DNA of 64,000 bases from Brevibacterium sp. (GTDB taxonomy: Bacteria; Actinomycetota; Actinomycetes; Actinomycetales; Brevibacteriaceae), in assembly GCF_031179145.1 (NCBI RefSeq), contig NZ_JAPSIB010000003.1, positions 1 through 64,000 on the forward strand, written 5' to 3'. Under the pieces are notes generated by a model. It searched no databases and was not told the origin of the DNA. It saw only the letters and a program-made list of their open reading frames with translations. The position numbers and the translations under genes were made by a program. Positions 15,674 to 23,989 of the stretch are shown here, piece by piece; the stretch's first letter is position 1, and the number at the start of each line of letters is the position of its first letter.

Positions 15674-16641
15674 CGTGCGACCTCCTCGGCGGACTTCTCC
15701 GCGAAGGCCATGGCTGCCTCACGCACCCATGCTCCCTCGTCCCAGGCCCGCTTCCGGTGGGCCAGGCGCTGTTCGTTGCAAGGGCCATTGCCCTTGACGA
15801 CGGACCAGAACTCGTCCCAGTCCGGGGTCGAGAAGTCATAGTGTCCGCGTTCCTCGTTCCACTTCAGACCCTCGTCGGGGAAGGTCACTCCGAGCGCCTC
15901 GGCCTGAGGCACGGACATGTCGACGAACTTCTGGCGCAGCTCGTCATTGGTGTGGGTTTTGATGCCCCATTCCATCGACTGGGCCGTGTTCGGCGAATCG
16001 TCGTCGGGGGGTCCGAACATCATCAGCGCCGGCCACCAGAAGCGGTTGACGGACTCCTGCACCGACGCGCGCTGCTCCTCGGTGCCGCGCATCATCGTCA
16101 TCAGCAGTTCGTAACCCTGCCGCTGGTGGAACGACTCCTCCTTGCAGATGCGGATCATCGCCCGGCCGTAGGGCCCGAAGGAAGTCCGGCACAAGGGCAC
16201 TTGATTGCAGATCGCGGCGCCGTCGACGAGCCACCCGATCGTCCCCACGTCCGTATACGACAGGGCCGGATAGTTGAAGATCGACGAGTACTTCTGCTTG
16301 CCGGCTATGAGCTTCTCGGTGAGCTCGTTGCGGCTGGCACCCAAGGTCTCGGCGGCCGAATAGAGGTAGAGCCCGTGGCCGGCCTCGTCCTGGACCTTGG
16401 CGAGCAGGATCGCCTTGCGGCGCAGGGACGGCGCGCGGGAGATCCAGTTGCCCTCCGGCTGCATGCCGATGATCTCGGAGTGGGCGTGCTGGGCGACCTG
16501 GCGGATGAGGGTCTTGCGGTACGCCTCGGGCATCCAGTCGCGGGGTTCGATGCGATCCTTGTTCGTGATCGTCTCGGCGAACTGTGCCTCGAGAGTCGGA
16601 TCCGGGCCCGGATTCACAGTCGACGACTCTGTGACTGTCAT
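15670..16641 (-). CDS. paaA: Phenylacetyl-CoA epoxidase catalytic subunit A
   Basis: This 323-residue di-iron monooxygenase subunit contains [37 protein letters not shown] and [15 protein letters not shown], which hold the Glu/His iron ligands (DEAGHG and EESFHQ). The end [16 protein letters not shown] is typical of PaaA. Family knowledge: the PaaABCE complex adds one oxygen atom to the ring of phenylacetyl-CoA to form the 1,2-epoxide. It is the first gene of the minus-strand operon; GAGGTGGAG precedes the ATG. The proposed TetR operator lies 115 bp upstream. Confidence 0.96.
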   Translation of the reverse strand: MTVTESSTVNPGPDPTLEAQFAETITNKDRIEPRDWMPEAYRKTLIRQVAQHAHSEIIGMQPEGNWISRAPSLRRKAILLAKVQDEAGHGLYLYSAAETLGASRNELTEKLIAGKQKYSSIFNYPALSYTDVGTIGWLVDGAAICNQVPLCRTSFGPYGRAMIRICKEESFHQRQGYELLMTMMRGTEEQRASVQESVNRFWWPALMMFGPPDDDSPNTAQSMEWGIKTHTNDELRQKFVDMSVPQAEALGVTFPDEGLKWNEERGHYDFSTPDWDEFWSVVKGNGPCNEQRLAHRKRAWDEGAWVREAAMAFAEKSAEEVAR

Positions 16642-16755
16642 GACAACTCCACCTCTCAATGGTTCCCTGCCAATGGCTCACTGCCACCCATGTGCCAGGA
16701 CTGCCGAGACGACGATGGGCGGGTGCGCGAGCCTGCATCCGGGCGCTCGACAATT

Positions 16756-16773
16756 ACTGACCATTTGTTCTGT
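16756..16773. promoter_or_regulatory. Candidate PaaR operator upstream of paaA
   Basis: ACTGACCATTTGTTCTGT is an imperfect dyad (6/9 matched positions between half-sites) preceded by CAATT. It aligns with sites at 17519, 22228 (reverse strand), 22302 and 19348, all in front of phenylacetate genes. The shared pattern is ACYGACCRNNNGKTYRGT, also flanked by ATT on the left. It stands 115 bp upstream of the paaA start. Confidence 0.65.
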
Positions 16774-16988
16774 ATTAGTGTGACACACGCCTCGCCGAGG
16801 CGCAACGGTTCGGCCGTGACCCGGCCGGCGAGCGCCAGCCATCGAGCGATCCAGCCATCGAGAAACGAACTCATCGAGCGGACCACTTCCCGCCCACAGC
16901 CGGACCCCTCGAGGGAAACCCGCACTTTCGGCGAGAACACATCCCCTCGCCGGCGAGCGAGCTCGGACTCCGGCGCCCCGGACCAGGC

Positions 16989-17441
16989 TCAGGCGCCCTG
17001 GACCCGTCGGCCGAGGACGAGGACGAACTCGTCGGCGACGTTCTCCACCCTCGAGATCGACCAGGCCTTGGCCGGGATGGCCGCACCGGCGCCGGTCCGG
17101 AACTCGGGAACCTCGAGGACGAATTCGGCGTCTGCGCCCGCTGCCCGCGCCGTCACGCCCCCGACCTCGGGGGCTTCCTCCTCGGCGCGTGCGCGCCCTG
17201 CGCTCGGGTCATCGATCTGCAGCAGCTCCGCCTCCACCTCGACGCCGTCAATGAAGGCCAGGTGCACCGAGGCGGGCCGCAGCACCCGTCGACCCCAATT
17301 CCCGCCGGGACCCCGGCTTCCGTTCCCCACAAGCCCCTGGCTTCCACCATCGGCAGCCTCCTCCACCTCCTCGACGGTCAGTCGGGCACCCGGGAAGAGG
17401 TGCGTGCGGTCGGTCCTCAGGTGCAGTCGCACAGCGTCCAT
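16989..17441 (-). CDS. Hypothetical protein of about 150 residues
   Basis: I do not recognise this protein. It starts MDAVRLHLRTDRTHLFPGARL at an ATG with only weak ribosome-site character, and ends RVENVADEFVLVLGRRVQGA. The middle is glycine- and arginine-rich with a variable stretch (residues about 32-50) that looks disordered. The ends have alternating hydrophobic patterns suggestive of beta strands. It lies between paaA and paaI, divergent from paaI, so it could share the operator region at 17519. Being a real gene is supported by codon-like third-position GC and by the absence of a better frame, but the evidence is modest. Confidence 0.5.
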   Translation of the reverse strand: MDAVRLHLRTDRTHLFPGARLTVEEVEEAADGGSQGLVGNGSRGPGGNWGRRVLRPASVHLAFIDGVEVEAELLQIDDPSAGRARAEEEAPEVGGVTARAAGADAEFVLEVPEFRTGAGAAIPAKAWSISRVENVADEFVLVLGRRVQGA

Positions 17442-17518
17442 GCCCGCATTCTGCCACCCCACGGCCCCTCAGCATCCGAGAACAGGATTGCGAATGAGAC
17501 CCGGATCACTCTATATTT

Positions 17519-17536
17519 AACGACCAGATGGTCATT
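17519..17536. promoter_or_regulatory. Candidate PaaR operator upstream of paaI-paaK
   Basis: AACGACCAGATGGTCATT is the most symmetric member of the set: GACCA-GA-TGGTC is a perfect inverted repeat, and 7 of 9 half-site positions match. It lies 45 bp upstream of the TTG start of paaI, in an AT-rich patch (TATATTTAA just before) that probably holds the promoter. Confidence 0.7.
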
Positions 17537-17580
17537 TATTCCCATCGTCTGCGGACGCCCCGCCTCGAAGAGGAGTTCCC

Positions 17581-18012
17581 TTGAGCACATCCGGGCCCAT
17601 CGGCCACGTCGACAACACCGGCGCCGCAGCCATGTACGCCAACGACCGGGCCTCCCAGCACCTGGGCATCACTCTCGACGACCACGGGCCCGGCTGGGCC
17701 ACGTGCTCGATGACCGTCACGGACGTCATGGCCAACGGCCACGAGATCACCCACGGCGGATACATCTTCCTCTTCGCCGACACCACCTTCGCGATGGCCT
17801 GCAACTATCCCGGCTCGGTCACGGTCGCCTCGGGCGGGGACATCACCTTCCTCGCACCCACGCACGTCGGCGATCACCTCGTCGCCCACGCCGCCGAGGT
17901 CGTCAGGCAGGGGCGGTCCGGGATCTATGACGTCAGCGTCACCCGCGGCGACGACCTCATCGCCGTCTATCGCGGCCGATCCCGCACCCTGCCCGCCCCG
18001 AAGAACACCTGA
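17581..18012 (+). CDS. paaI: PaaI-type hotdog-fold acyl-CoA thioesterase
   Basis: This 143-residue hotdog protein has the PaaI signature MANGHEITHGGYIFLFADTTF with the catalytic HGG region, then DITFLAPTHVGDHLVAHA and a final beta strand. Family knowledge: PaaI hydrolyses stalled phenylacetate-derived CoA esters, releasing CoA. The start is TTG, supported by AGAGGAG ending 6 bp upstream; no in-frame ATG gives a full hotdog domain. It is followed 9 bp later by paaK, so the two form an operon, perhaps extended to the TetR gene. Confidence 0.93.
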   Translation: MSTSGPIGHVDNTGAAAMYANDRASQHLGITLDDHGPGWATCSMTVTDVMANGHEITHGGYIFLFADTTFAMACNYPGSVTVASGGDITFLAPTHVGDHLVAHAAEVVRQGRSGIYDVSVTRGDDLIAVYRGRSRTLPAPKNT

Positions 18013-18021
18013 GGAGACACC

Positions 18022-19341
18022 ATGACCGCCAACAGCCTCGGCGAAAGCGCTGACACCCACCTCGACTCAGGTGAAACGATGAGTCTGGACGAGCTGCGCG
18101 CGCAGCAGCTCGAGAACCTCAAGACCACGGTGTCGACCGTCTATGAGAAGGTCCCGTTCTACCGGAAGGCCTTCGATGAGCTCGGCGTGACCCCGGCGGA
18201 CATCACGAGCCTCGACGACATCGCCCGTCTCCCCTTCACGAACAAGCAGGACCTGCGCGACAACTACCCCTTCGGCCTCTTCGCGGTCCCCCGTGAACAG
18301 GTCGCGCGGATCCACGCCTCCTCGGGGACGACGGGCCTGCCCACGGTCGTCGGTTATACGCAGAGCGACCTCGATGTCTGGAGCAGCCTCATCGCGCGCT
18401 CGATCCGCATCGCCGGCGGTCGGCCGGGGCAGATGCTCCACAACGCCTACGGGTACGGGCTGTTCACGGGCGGGCTGGGCGTGCACGGGGCGGAGCGGCA
18501 CGGCTTCACCGTCGTTCCGATCTCCGGCGGGCAGACTCCGCGCCAGGTCCAACTGATCCAGGACTTCAAACCCGACATCATCACGGCCACCCCCACCTAC
18601 CTGCTCACAATCCTCGATGAGTTCCACAAGCAGGGAATCGACCCGACCTCGACAAGCCTCAAGATCGCGATCTGCGGAGCAGAGCCATGGACGGACGCGA
18701 TGCGCAAGGAGATCGAGAAGTCGTTCGACATCGACGCCGTCGACATCTACGGACTCTCCGAGGTGATGGGTCCGGGAGTCGCCAGCGAGTCCGCCGAGAC
18801 CAAGGACGGCCCGACGATCTGGGAGGACCACTTCTATCCGGAGATCGTCGACCCCTTCACCGGTGAGGTGCTGCCCGACGGCGAGGAGGGCGAACTCGTG
18901 TTCACCTCGCTGACGAAGGAAGCGCTGCCGATCATCCGCTATCGCACTCATGACCTGGCGAGCCTGCTGCCCGGCACTGCTCGACCCTCTTTCCGCCGGA
19001 TCTCGCGCATCACCGGCCGCTCGGACGACCTCATCATCATCCGCGGAGTCAATGTCTACCCGGCCAACGTCGAGACCGTGCTGTTCGAGTTCGAACACCT
19101 CAGCCCGCACTTCCAACTCGTGCTCACCCGCCCCAACCGAATGGATGAGGTCACCGTCGAGGTCGAGCACCGGGAGGGCGTCGGCGCGATGGAGCTCGAG
19201 GGCCTCGATGAGCAGGTCGCCGAGCGGATCAAGGAGCGCCTCGGCGTGAGCGCCACCGTGGTCGTGCGCACCCCGAGCGAGCTGCCGCGGTCGGTCGGCA
19301 AGCTCAAACGCATCATCGACCGCCGCGAGAACATCCGCTGA
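18022..19341 (+). CDS. paaK: Phenylacetate-CoA ligase
   Basis: This 439-residue adenylate-forming enzyme has RIHASSGTTGLPTVVGYT (ATP-binding P-loop), MLHNAYGYGLFTGGLG, VDIYGLSEVMGPGVA and the C-terminal GRSDDLIIIRGVNVYP and SVGKLKRIID with the catalytic lysine. These match PaaK-type ligases, which at about 430-440 residues are shorter than other AMP ligases. It converts phenylacetate to phenylacetyl-CoA, the first step and likely also the source of the effector for the TetR regulator. The ATG follows AGGAGA. It sits 9 bp after paaI and 27 bp before the TetR gene. Confidence 0.96.
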   Translation: MTANSLGESADTHLDSGETMSLDELRAQQLENLKTTVSTVYEKVPFYRKAFDELGVTPADITSLDDIARLPFTNKQDLRDNYPFGLFAVPREQVARIHASSGTTGLPTVVGYTQSDLDVWSSLIARSIRIAGGRPGQMLHNAYGYGLFTGGLGVHGAERHGFTVVPISGGQTPRQVQLIQDFKPDIITATPTYLLTILDEFHKQGIDPTSTSLKIAICGAEPWTDAMRKEIEKSFDIDAVDIYGLSEVMGPGVASESAETKDGPTIWEDHFYPEIVDPFTGEVLPDGEEGELVFTSLTKEALPIIRYRTHDLASLLPGTARPSFRRISRITGRSDDLIIIRGVNVYPANVETVLFEFEHLSPHFQLVLTRPNRMDEVTVEVEHREGVGAMELEGLDEQVAERIKERLGVSATVVVRTPSELPRSVGKLKRIIDRRENIR

Positions 19342-19347
19342 GCAGCA

Positions 19348-19365
19348 TCCGACCGGCTGGATAGA
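19348..19365. promoter_or_regulatory. Candidate autoregulatory PaaR operator
   Basis: TCCGACCGGCTGGATAGA matches the operator in front of paaZ at 13/18 positions. It lies between paaK and the TetR gene and overlaps TAGACT (19362-19367), a possible -10 element whose start point would fall close to the ATG at 19375, hinting at a leaderless transcript. It is the weakest of the five sites. Confidence 0.45.
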
Positions 19366-19368
19366 CTG

Positions 19369-20064
19369 ATGGGCATGCCTCGATCGACACCTTCAGCACC
19401 CGCCGCTGCTCGCGGAACCGGCGCGACGCCCGACTCGCCCGGTGAGGTGCCGACGACCCCCGCTGCGGCAGCGCCCAAGCGCAACCGCCGGGGTCGCCCC
19501 GGCTACGACCGGGAGACGCTGATCAACAAGGCCACCGAGGTGTTCGTGACCCGCGGCTACGACGGAACGTCGATGGACACGGTCGCCCGGGAGCTGGGGA
19601 TCACGAAGTCGGCGATCTACCACCATGTGAAGTCGAAGGAGGAGCTGCTCCGCCTGGCGATCAACCGCGGCACCGATGCCCTCGACTCCGCCGTCGAGGC
19701 AGAAAGCCACCGGACGGATCTCACCGCTCTCGAACAGCTCCGCCATGCTGTCCACGCCAGCGTGCTCATCCTCATCGAATACCACCACTCCGTCACTCTG
19801 CTGCTGCGGGTGCGCGGCAACTCGGCGGTCGAGCGGGATGCGCTCGAGAAGCGGCGGAAGATCGACGAGAAGATCCGTGGCCTCGTCGCCGCCGCGATCG
19901 CGGAGGGCGGCGTGCGCGCCGACTTCCCGCCCGGACTCATCACCCGCCTGCTCTTCGGCATGGTCAACTCGATCACCGAGTGGTATCGCCCCGGCTACCC
20001 CGTCAGCCCCGAGACCATCGCCGACGCGGTCACCGCGATGGCATTCTCCGGCCTCGAGGCCTGA
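19369..20064 (+). CDS. TetR-family regulator, probable phenylacetate regulon repressor (PaaR-type)
   Basis: The protein has 231 residues. A disordered Pro/Ala-rich N-terminus of about 40 residues precedes the TetR HTH (RETLINKATEVFVTRGYDGTSMDTVARELGITKSAIYHHVKSKEEL, seen in pieces between residues 45 and 92) and an all-helical ligand domain. Position between paaK and paaZ, and shared palindromes in front of paaA, paaI, paaZ, the MHS transporter and this gene, point to a PaaR-type repressor that senses phenylacetyl-CoA; that ligand is known for PaaR proteins and not shown here. Start may be ATG 19369 or 19375; the second would suit a leaderless message. Confidence 0.85.
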   Translation: MGMPRSTPSAPAAARGTGATPDSPGEVPTTPAAAAPKRNRRGRPGYDRETLINKATEVFVTRGYDGTSMDTVARELGITKSAIYHHVKSKEELLRLAINRGTDALDSAVEAESHRTDLTALEQLRHAVHASVLILIEYHHSVTLLLRVRGNSAVERDALEKRRKIDEKIRGLVAAAIAEGGVRADFPPGLITRLLFGMVNSITEWYRPGYPVSPETIADAVTAMAFSGLEA

Positions 20065-20096
20065 GCCTCCCTGGCGCTCGGAGCCCCGCGCCTCCT

Positions 20097-22166
20097 TTAC
20101 TCCTTCGCCACCAGGGTGAGGACGTCGTAGTTGGCGACGGGTTCGCTGTCCTGGTTGACCACCTCGGCGTCCCAGCGCACCTCGCCGTATTCGTCGGTCT
20201 CTCGCGGCGTGATGCGCTTGGCCGTGAGCGTGACCTTGAGCTTGTCGCCCGGTGAGACAGGGGTGACGAAGCGCAGACCCTCGAGGCCGTAGTTCGCGAG
20301 CACCGGCCCCGGGTCGGGCTGGACGAAGAGACCCGCGGCGAAGGACACGATGAGATACCCGTGGGCGACACGGCCCGGGAAGAACGGATTGGCCGCGGCC
20401 GCCTCCTCGTCGGTGTGGGCATAGAACGTGTCGCCGGTGAACTCCGCGAAGTGCTCGATGTCCTCGAGAGTGACCGTGCGCCATTCCGATTCCAGCGCGT
20501 CCCCGATCCGCAGATCCGCCAGGGACTTCGTGAACGGATGCTCGCCGAGGTGACGCTCAGCTCCCTGCACCCACTCACCTGAGATCGCGGTGAGCATGTC
20601 CGGCGAGGCCTGGATCGCGGTGCGCTGCATGAAGTGCTCGACTCCCCGCAGACCGCCGAGCTCCTCGCCGCCTCCGGCCCGACCCGGACCGCCATGGACC
20701 AGAGTGGGCAGGGGCGAGCCGTGGCCGGTCGACTCCTTCGCGTCGTCGCGGTCGAGGACGAGGATGCGGCCGTGCCAGGGGGCGACCTTCCGCACGAATT
20801 CCGTGGCGAACGCCGGGTCGTGAGTGACGACGGAGCCGACGAGGGATCCGCGGCCACGGGCGGCGAGCCGGACCGCCTCGTCGAGGGACGAGTAGGTGAT
20901 GAGCGAGGTCACGGGTCCGAACGCCTCGACATCGTGAACCGCATCGATCCAGGGATCTTCGGCCCGGAGCACGGTGGGGGCGACGAAGGCGCCGCCGGGG
21001 AAGCGGTCGGCGAGCGCGTCCGAGGCCTCCCGGCCGCCGGTGATCACGCGGGCGCCGGCGGCGACGATCTCGTCGACGGCGTCGAGCACGTCGCCGCGCT
21101 GATCGGTCGAGATCACCGGCCCCAACCGGGTCGACTTCTCACGCGGATCCCCGGCGGTTGCCTCGGCGAGCTTCGCGGTCAGCGCCTCCGCCACAGCCTC
21201 GGCGTGCTGCTCCGGGACGATCGTCCGTCGGATGGCGGTGCACTTCTGCCCGGCCTTGACCGTCATCTCGGCGACGACGCCGGAGACGAAGAGGTCGAAC
21301 TCCTCCGTTCCGGGGGCGGCATCGGATCCGAGCAGGGAGAAGTTGAGGGAGTCCGCCTCGGCGAAGAACCGGGTTCCGCGTTCCTTGACGCAGTCGAGGT
21401 CCGCGAGACGCCGCGCCGTGGCGGCCGATCCGGTGAAGGCGATGGCGTCCTGCTCGGCCAGGTGGTCGAAGAGCCCCGTGACGTCACCGCAGATGAGCTG
21501 GAGGCAACCGTCGGGGAGCAGCCCGGAGTCGATCATGTCGGCGACGACCGCGCGAGTCAGGTGCGCGGAGGCGGTGGCGGGCTTGACCACGACGGGAACG
21601 CCTGCGACGAACATCGGCGCGAACTTCTCGAGCATTCCCCAGACGGGGAAGTTGAAGGCGTTGATCTGCAGCGCCAGGCCCTGCCGGGAGGTGAGGATGT
21701 GACGGCCGACGAAGCTGCCGCCCTTCGACAGCCGCTCGACTCCCCCGTCGAGGTGGATCGTCGAGTTCGGCATCTGCCGGCGGGCGACCCCCGAGTAGGT
21801 GAAGAGGGTGCCGATCCCGCCTTCGATGTCGACGAAGGCGTCACGCTTCGTGGTCCCGGTGCTGAACGAGATCTCGTGGTAATTCGCGGCCCATTCCATC
21901 AGGTGGGCGCCGAGCTGCTTGAGGATCACGCCGCGCTGGTGGAACGTCAGCTCCTGCAGCGCGGGGACGCCGACCGAACGGGCATGGTCGGCGACGGCGC
22001 CGAAGTCCAACCCCTCCGAGCTCACGTGGTGGAGCAGCTCTCCCGTGACGGAGTCGCGGACCGCTCGGGCCGACCCGCCTGCGGTTGCGCCCGCTGCTTC
22101 GCCGCGGCCCTCCGGCGTCGGGGTGTGCCAGGATCCGGCCACAAAAGAACCGAGGATCTCCGTCAT
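20097..22166 (-). CDS. paaZ: Bifunctional oxepin-CoA hydrolase / semialdehyde dehydrogenase
   Basis: This 689-residue fusion has an N-terminal aldehyde dehydrogenase of about 530 residues (INAFNFPVWGMLEKFAP, PVVVKPATASAHL, KAGQKCTAIRRTIVP with the catalytic Cys) and a C-terminal MaoC-like enoyl-CoA hydratase from about residue 545 (EHFAEFTGDTFYAHTDEEAA, FPGRVAHGYLIVSFAAG). Family knowledge: PaaZ opens the oxepin-CoA ring through its hydratase domain and oxidises the resulting semialdehyde with its dehydrogenase domain. Both active-site regions are intact. It is convergent with the TetR gene and divergent from the MHS transporter, with operator candidates in front of both divergent genes. Confidence 0.95.
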   Translation of the reverse strand: MTEILGSFVAGSWHTPTPEGRGEAAGATAGGSARAVRDSVTGELLHHVSSEGLDFGAVADHARSVGVPALQELTFHQRGVILKQLGAHLMEWAANYHEISFSTGTTKRDAFVDIEGGIGTLFTYSGVARRQMPNSTIHLDGGVERLSKGGSFVGRHILTSRQGLALQINAFNFPVWGMLEKFAPMFVAGVPVVVKPATASAHLTRAVVADMIDSGLLPDGCLQLICGDVTGLFDHLAEQDAIAFTGSAATARRLADLDCVKERGTRFFAEADSLNFSLLGSDAAPGTEEFDLFVSGVVAEMTVKAGQKCTAIRRTIVPEQHAEAVAEALTAKLAEATAGDPREKSTRLGPVISTDQRGDVLDAVDEIVAAGARVITGGREASDALADRFPGGAFVAPTVLRAEDPWIDAVHDVEAFGPVTSLITYSSLDEAVRLAARGRGSLVGSVVTHDPAFATEFVRKVAPWHGRILVLDRDDAKESTGHGSPLPTLVHGGPGRAGGGEELGGLRGVEHFMQRTAIQASPDMLTAISGEWVQGAERHLGEHPFTKSLADLRIGDALESEWRTVTLEDIEHFAEFTGDTFYAHTDEEAAAANPFFPGRVAHGYLIVSFAAGLFVQPDPGPVLANYGLEGLRFVTPVSPGDKLKVTLTAKRITPRETDEYGEVRWDAEVVNQDSEPVANYDVLTLVAKE

Positions 22167-22227
22167 GCCTGCTCTCCTTCGAAGAATGGGGGTACGCCGA
22201 AATACGGCATTCGCTCCTCAGACAGAT

Positions 22228-22245
22228 ACTAACCAATCGGTCGGT
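22228..22245. promoter_or_regulatory. Candidate PaaR operator upstream of paaZ
   Basis: On the minus strand this reads ACCGACCGATTGGTTAGT, preceded by CAATT exactly as in the paaA and transporter sites. Half-sites match at 6 of 9 positions. It lies 62 bp upstream of the paaZ ATG. Confidence 0.68.
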
Positions 22246-22301
22246 AATTGTCACTGAAACGAGTGACAGGGCTCACTTTCTCACCTATGATCGACACAAT
22301 T

Positions 22302-22319
22302 ACTGACCGAGCAGTCAGG
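22302..22319. promoter_or_regulatory. Candidate PaaR operator upstream of the MHS-type transporter
   Basis: ACTGACCGAGCAGTCAGG, preceded by CAATT, contains the inverted repeat CTGAC-N6-GTCAG. The first 12 bp of the extended site are identical to the extended site in front of paaA. It lies 90 bp upstream of the transporter ATG, in a 242-bp divergent region shared with paaZ. Confidence 0.66.
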
Positions 22320-22408
22320 CGGCGGCAACGGAGCAGTCCGCACTTCGGACGCAACGAGGCTTGTCCGCAGACCACATCCGCACGATCCGATTGGCAGGGA
22401 AGCCGCTC

Positions 22409-23746
22409 ATGCCCACAGCCCCCGTCCCGTCCTACACCGCCGAGGAGCGCAAGGTCCTGGCCGGCACTCTCGTCGGCACCACGATCGAGTGGTACGACTT
22501 CTTCATCTACGCCCAGGCCGCCGGCCTCGTCCTCGCGTCCCAGTTCTTCGCCCCGCTCGCCTCCGACAGTCCCGGGCTGGGACAGATCATGGCGTGGGCG
22601 TCCCTGGGGATCTCATTCCTGTTCCGGCCCCTGGGCGCGATCATCGCCGGTCACCTCGGCGACAAGATCGGGCGCAAAGCCATGCTGGTGATGACCCTGA
22701 TGCTCATGGGGCTGGCGACCTCCCTCATCGGCCTGCTGCCGACCTACGCGCAGATCGGGGTCGCGGCCCCGATCCTGCTGATGTTCCTGCGGATCCTGCA
22801 GGGCTTCTCCGCCGGCGGAGAGTGGGGCGGCGCAGCACTCCTGTCCGTCGAGCACGCGCCCGTTGGCAAGCGCGGCCTGTTCGGGGCATTCCCCCAGATC
22901 GGAGTGCCTATCGGCATGATCCTCGCGACCGGCGTGATCTGGATCCTCACCACAGTCCTCACCCCGGAGCAGTTCTTGAGCTTCGGGTGGAGGATCCCGT
23001 TCCTGTTCTCGATCGTCCTCGTTCTCGTCGGCTATTACATCCGCCGCCGGGTCGAGGAGAGCCCCGTGTTCGCCGAACTCGCCGAGCGGCGCGCCGAATC
23101 CTCGGCTCCGCTGTCGACTCTGTTCAAGACGAACACGCGGGAGGTCATCCTCACCGCGCTCATCTTCATCGGCAACAACGCGGTCGGATACATGATCATC
23201 GCGTTCTTCGCCGCCTACGCCTCCCGTCCGGTCGAGGAGGGCGGAGCGGTCGGGCTCGACCGCGCGCCCGTGCTTCTGGCGACGACGGTGGCGAGCTTCG
23301 GCTGGCTCGTGTTCACGATGTGGGGTGGGACGCTCTCGGACAAGCTGGGCCGTATTCGCACGTTCCAGATCGGCTACGGCCTGCTCATCCTCTGGATGGT
23401 GCCGACGTTCCTCATGATCGATGCGGCCAACATCTGGCTGTACGGCATCGGCATCCTCGTCCTCACCGTCGGCATGGGCCTGAGCTACGGACCGATGTCG
23501 GCTCTCTATGCGGAGATGTTCCCCGCCCAGATCCGGTACTCGGGCGTCTCGATCGGGTATGCGCTCGGTGCGATCCTCGGCGGTGCCTTCGCCCCGACCA
23601 TCGCCGAGGCGCTGCTGCGGTCCACCGGCACGTCCCTGTCGATCGCGGTCTACATGATCGTCGTCTGCGTCATCTCCCTCATCGCCGTCAGCATGGTCAA
23701 GGAGACCAAGGGAGTTCCGCTCGGCGTGGAGAAGCATCACGCCTGA
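22409..23746 (+). CDS. MHS-family MFS transporter, probable phenylacetate (or related acid) uptake
   Basis: This 445-residue transporter belongs to the metabolite:H+ symporter branch of MFS: LVGTTIEWYDFFIYAQAAGL at helix 1, GHLGDKIGRKAML (helix 2-3 loop), and LRILQGFSAGGEWGGAALLSVEH are hallmark motifs. The ATG at 22409 has GGGAAG about 8 bp upstream; earlier in-frame starts lie in the operator/promoter region. The phenylacetate role is inferred from its operator, which is almost the same as that in front of paaA, and from its divergent placement to paaZ. Other MHS members carry shikimate, proline/betaine or dicarboxylates, so the substrate is not proven. Confidence 0.88.
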   Translation: MPTAPVPSYTAEERKVLAGTLVGTTIEWYDFFIYAQAAGLVLASQFFAPLASDSPGLGQIMAWASLGISFLFRPLGAIIAGHLGDKIGRKAMLVMTLMLMGLATSLIGLLPTYAQIGVAAPILLMFLRILQGFSAGGEWGGAALLSVEHAPVGKRGLFGAFPQIGVPIGMILATGVIWILTTVLTPEQFLSFGWRIPFLFSIVLVLVGYYIRRRVEESPVFAELAERRAESSAPLSTLFKTNTREVILTALIFIGNNAVGYMIIAFFAAYASRPVEEGGAVGLDRAPVLLATTVASFGWLVFTMWGGTLSDKLGRIRTFQIGYGLLILWMVPTFLMIDAANIWLYGIGILVLTVGMGLSYGPMSALYAEMFPAQIRYSGVSIGYALGAILGGAFAPTIAEALLRSTGTSLSIAVYMIVVCVISLIAVSMVKETKGVPLGVEKHHA

Positions 23747-23872
23747 GGTGGCTCAGGCGCGGGGGTGGGTTCGCTGCGGCGGGTGCGCGCTGCGGCGGGT
23801 GGGTCCGCTGCACGACGACGGGCACCGTGTCCTCAGGCCGCGCTTCAGCACGCAGCCGCCCAAATTGAGCGG

Positions 23873-23953
23873 ACTTCGGTTCGATTTTCTCGCTCAGATC
23901 GAAGCGAAGTGCACACAAGTTGGCGCAGATCGAAGCGAAGTGCACACAAGTTG
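23873..23953. repeat. Hairpin-plus-tandem repeat element (family member 1)
   Basis: ACTTCGGTTCGAT (23873-23885) and ATCGAAGCGAAGT (23898-23910) form a 13-bp stem with one mismatch and a 12-nt loop. The right arm and the bases after it are then repeated: 28 identical bp at 23895-23922 and 23926-23953, period 31. A related element with the same 12-nt loop length occurs at 55748-55824. Lying between convergent genes (transporter and dehydrogenase), it may act as a bidirectional terminator or be a dispersed REP-like repeat. Confidence 0.7.
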
Positions 23954-23989
23954 CCGCCGAGACGCGCGAGGCGACTCCGCCGAGGCGGC

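Noticed and set aside
16757-17520. A long plus-strand frame (reaching back to 15757) opposite paaA and the hypothetical gene
   Set aside because: It spans the paaA gene and its promoter in antisense and has no domain features.
23895-23953. Possible CRISPR-like repeat pair
   Set aside because: Only two copies with a 3-bp gap, so it is a tandem repeat.
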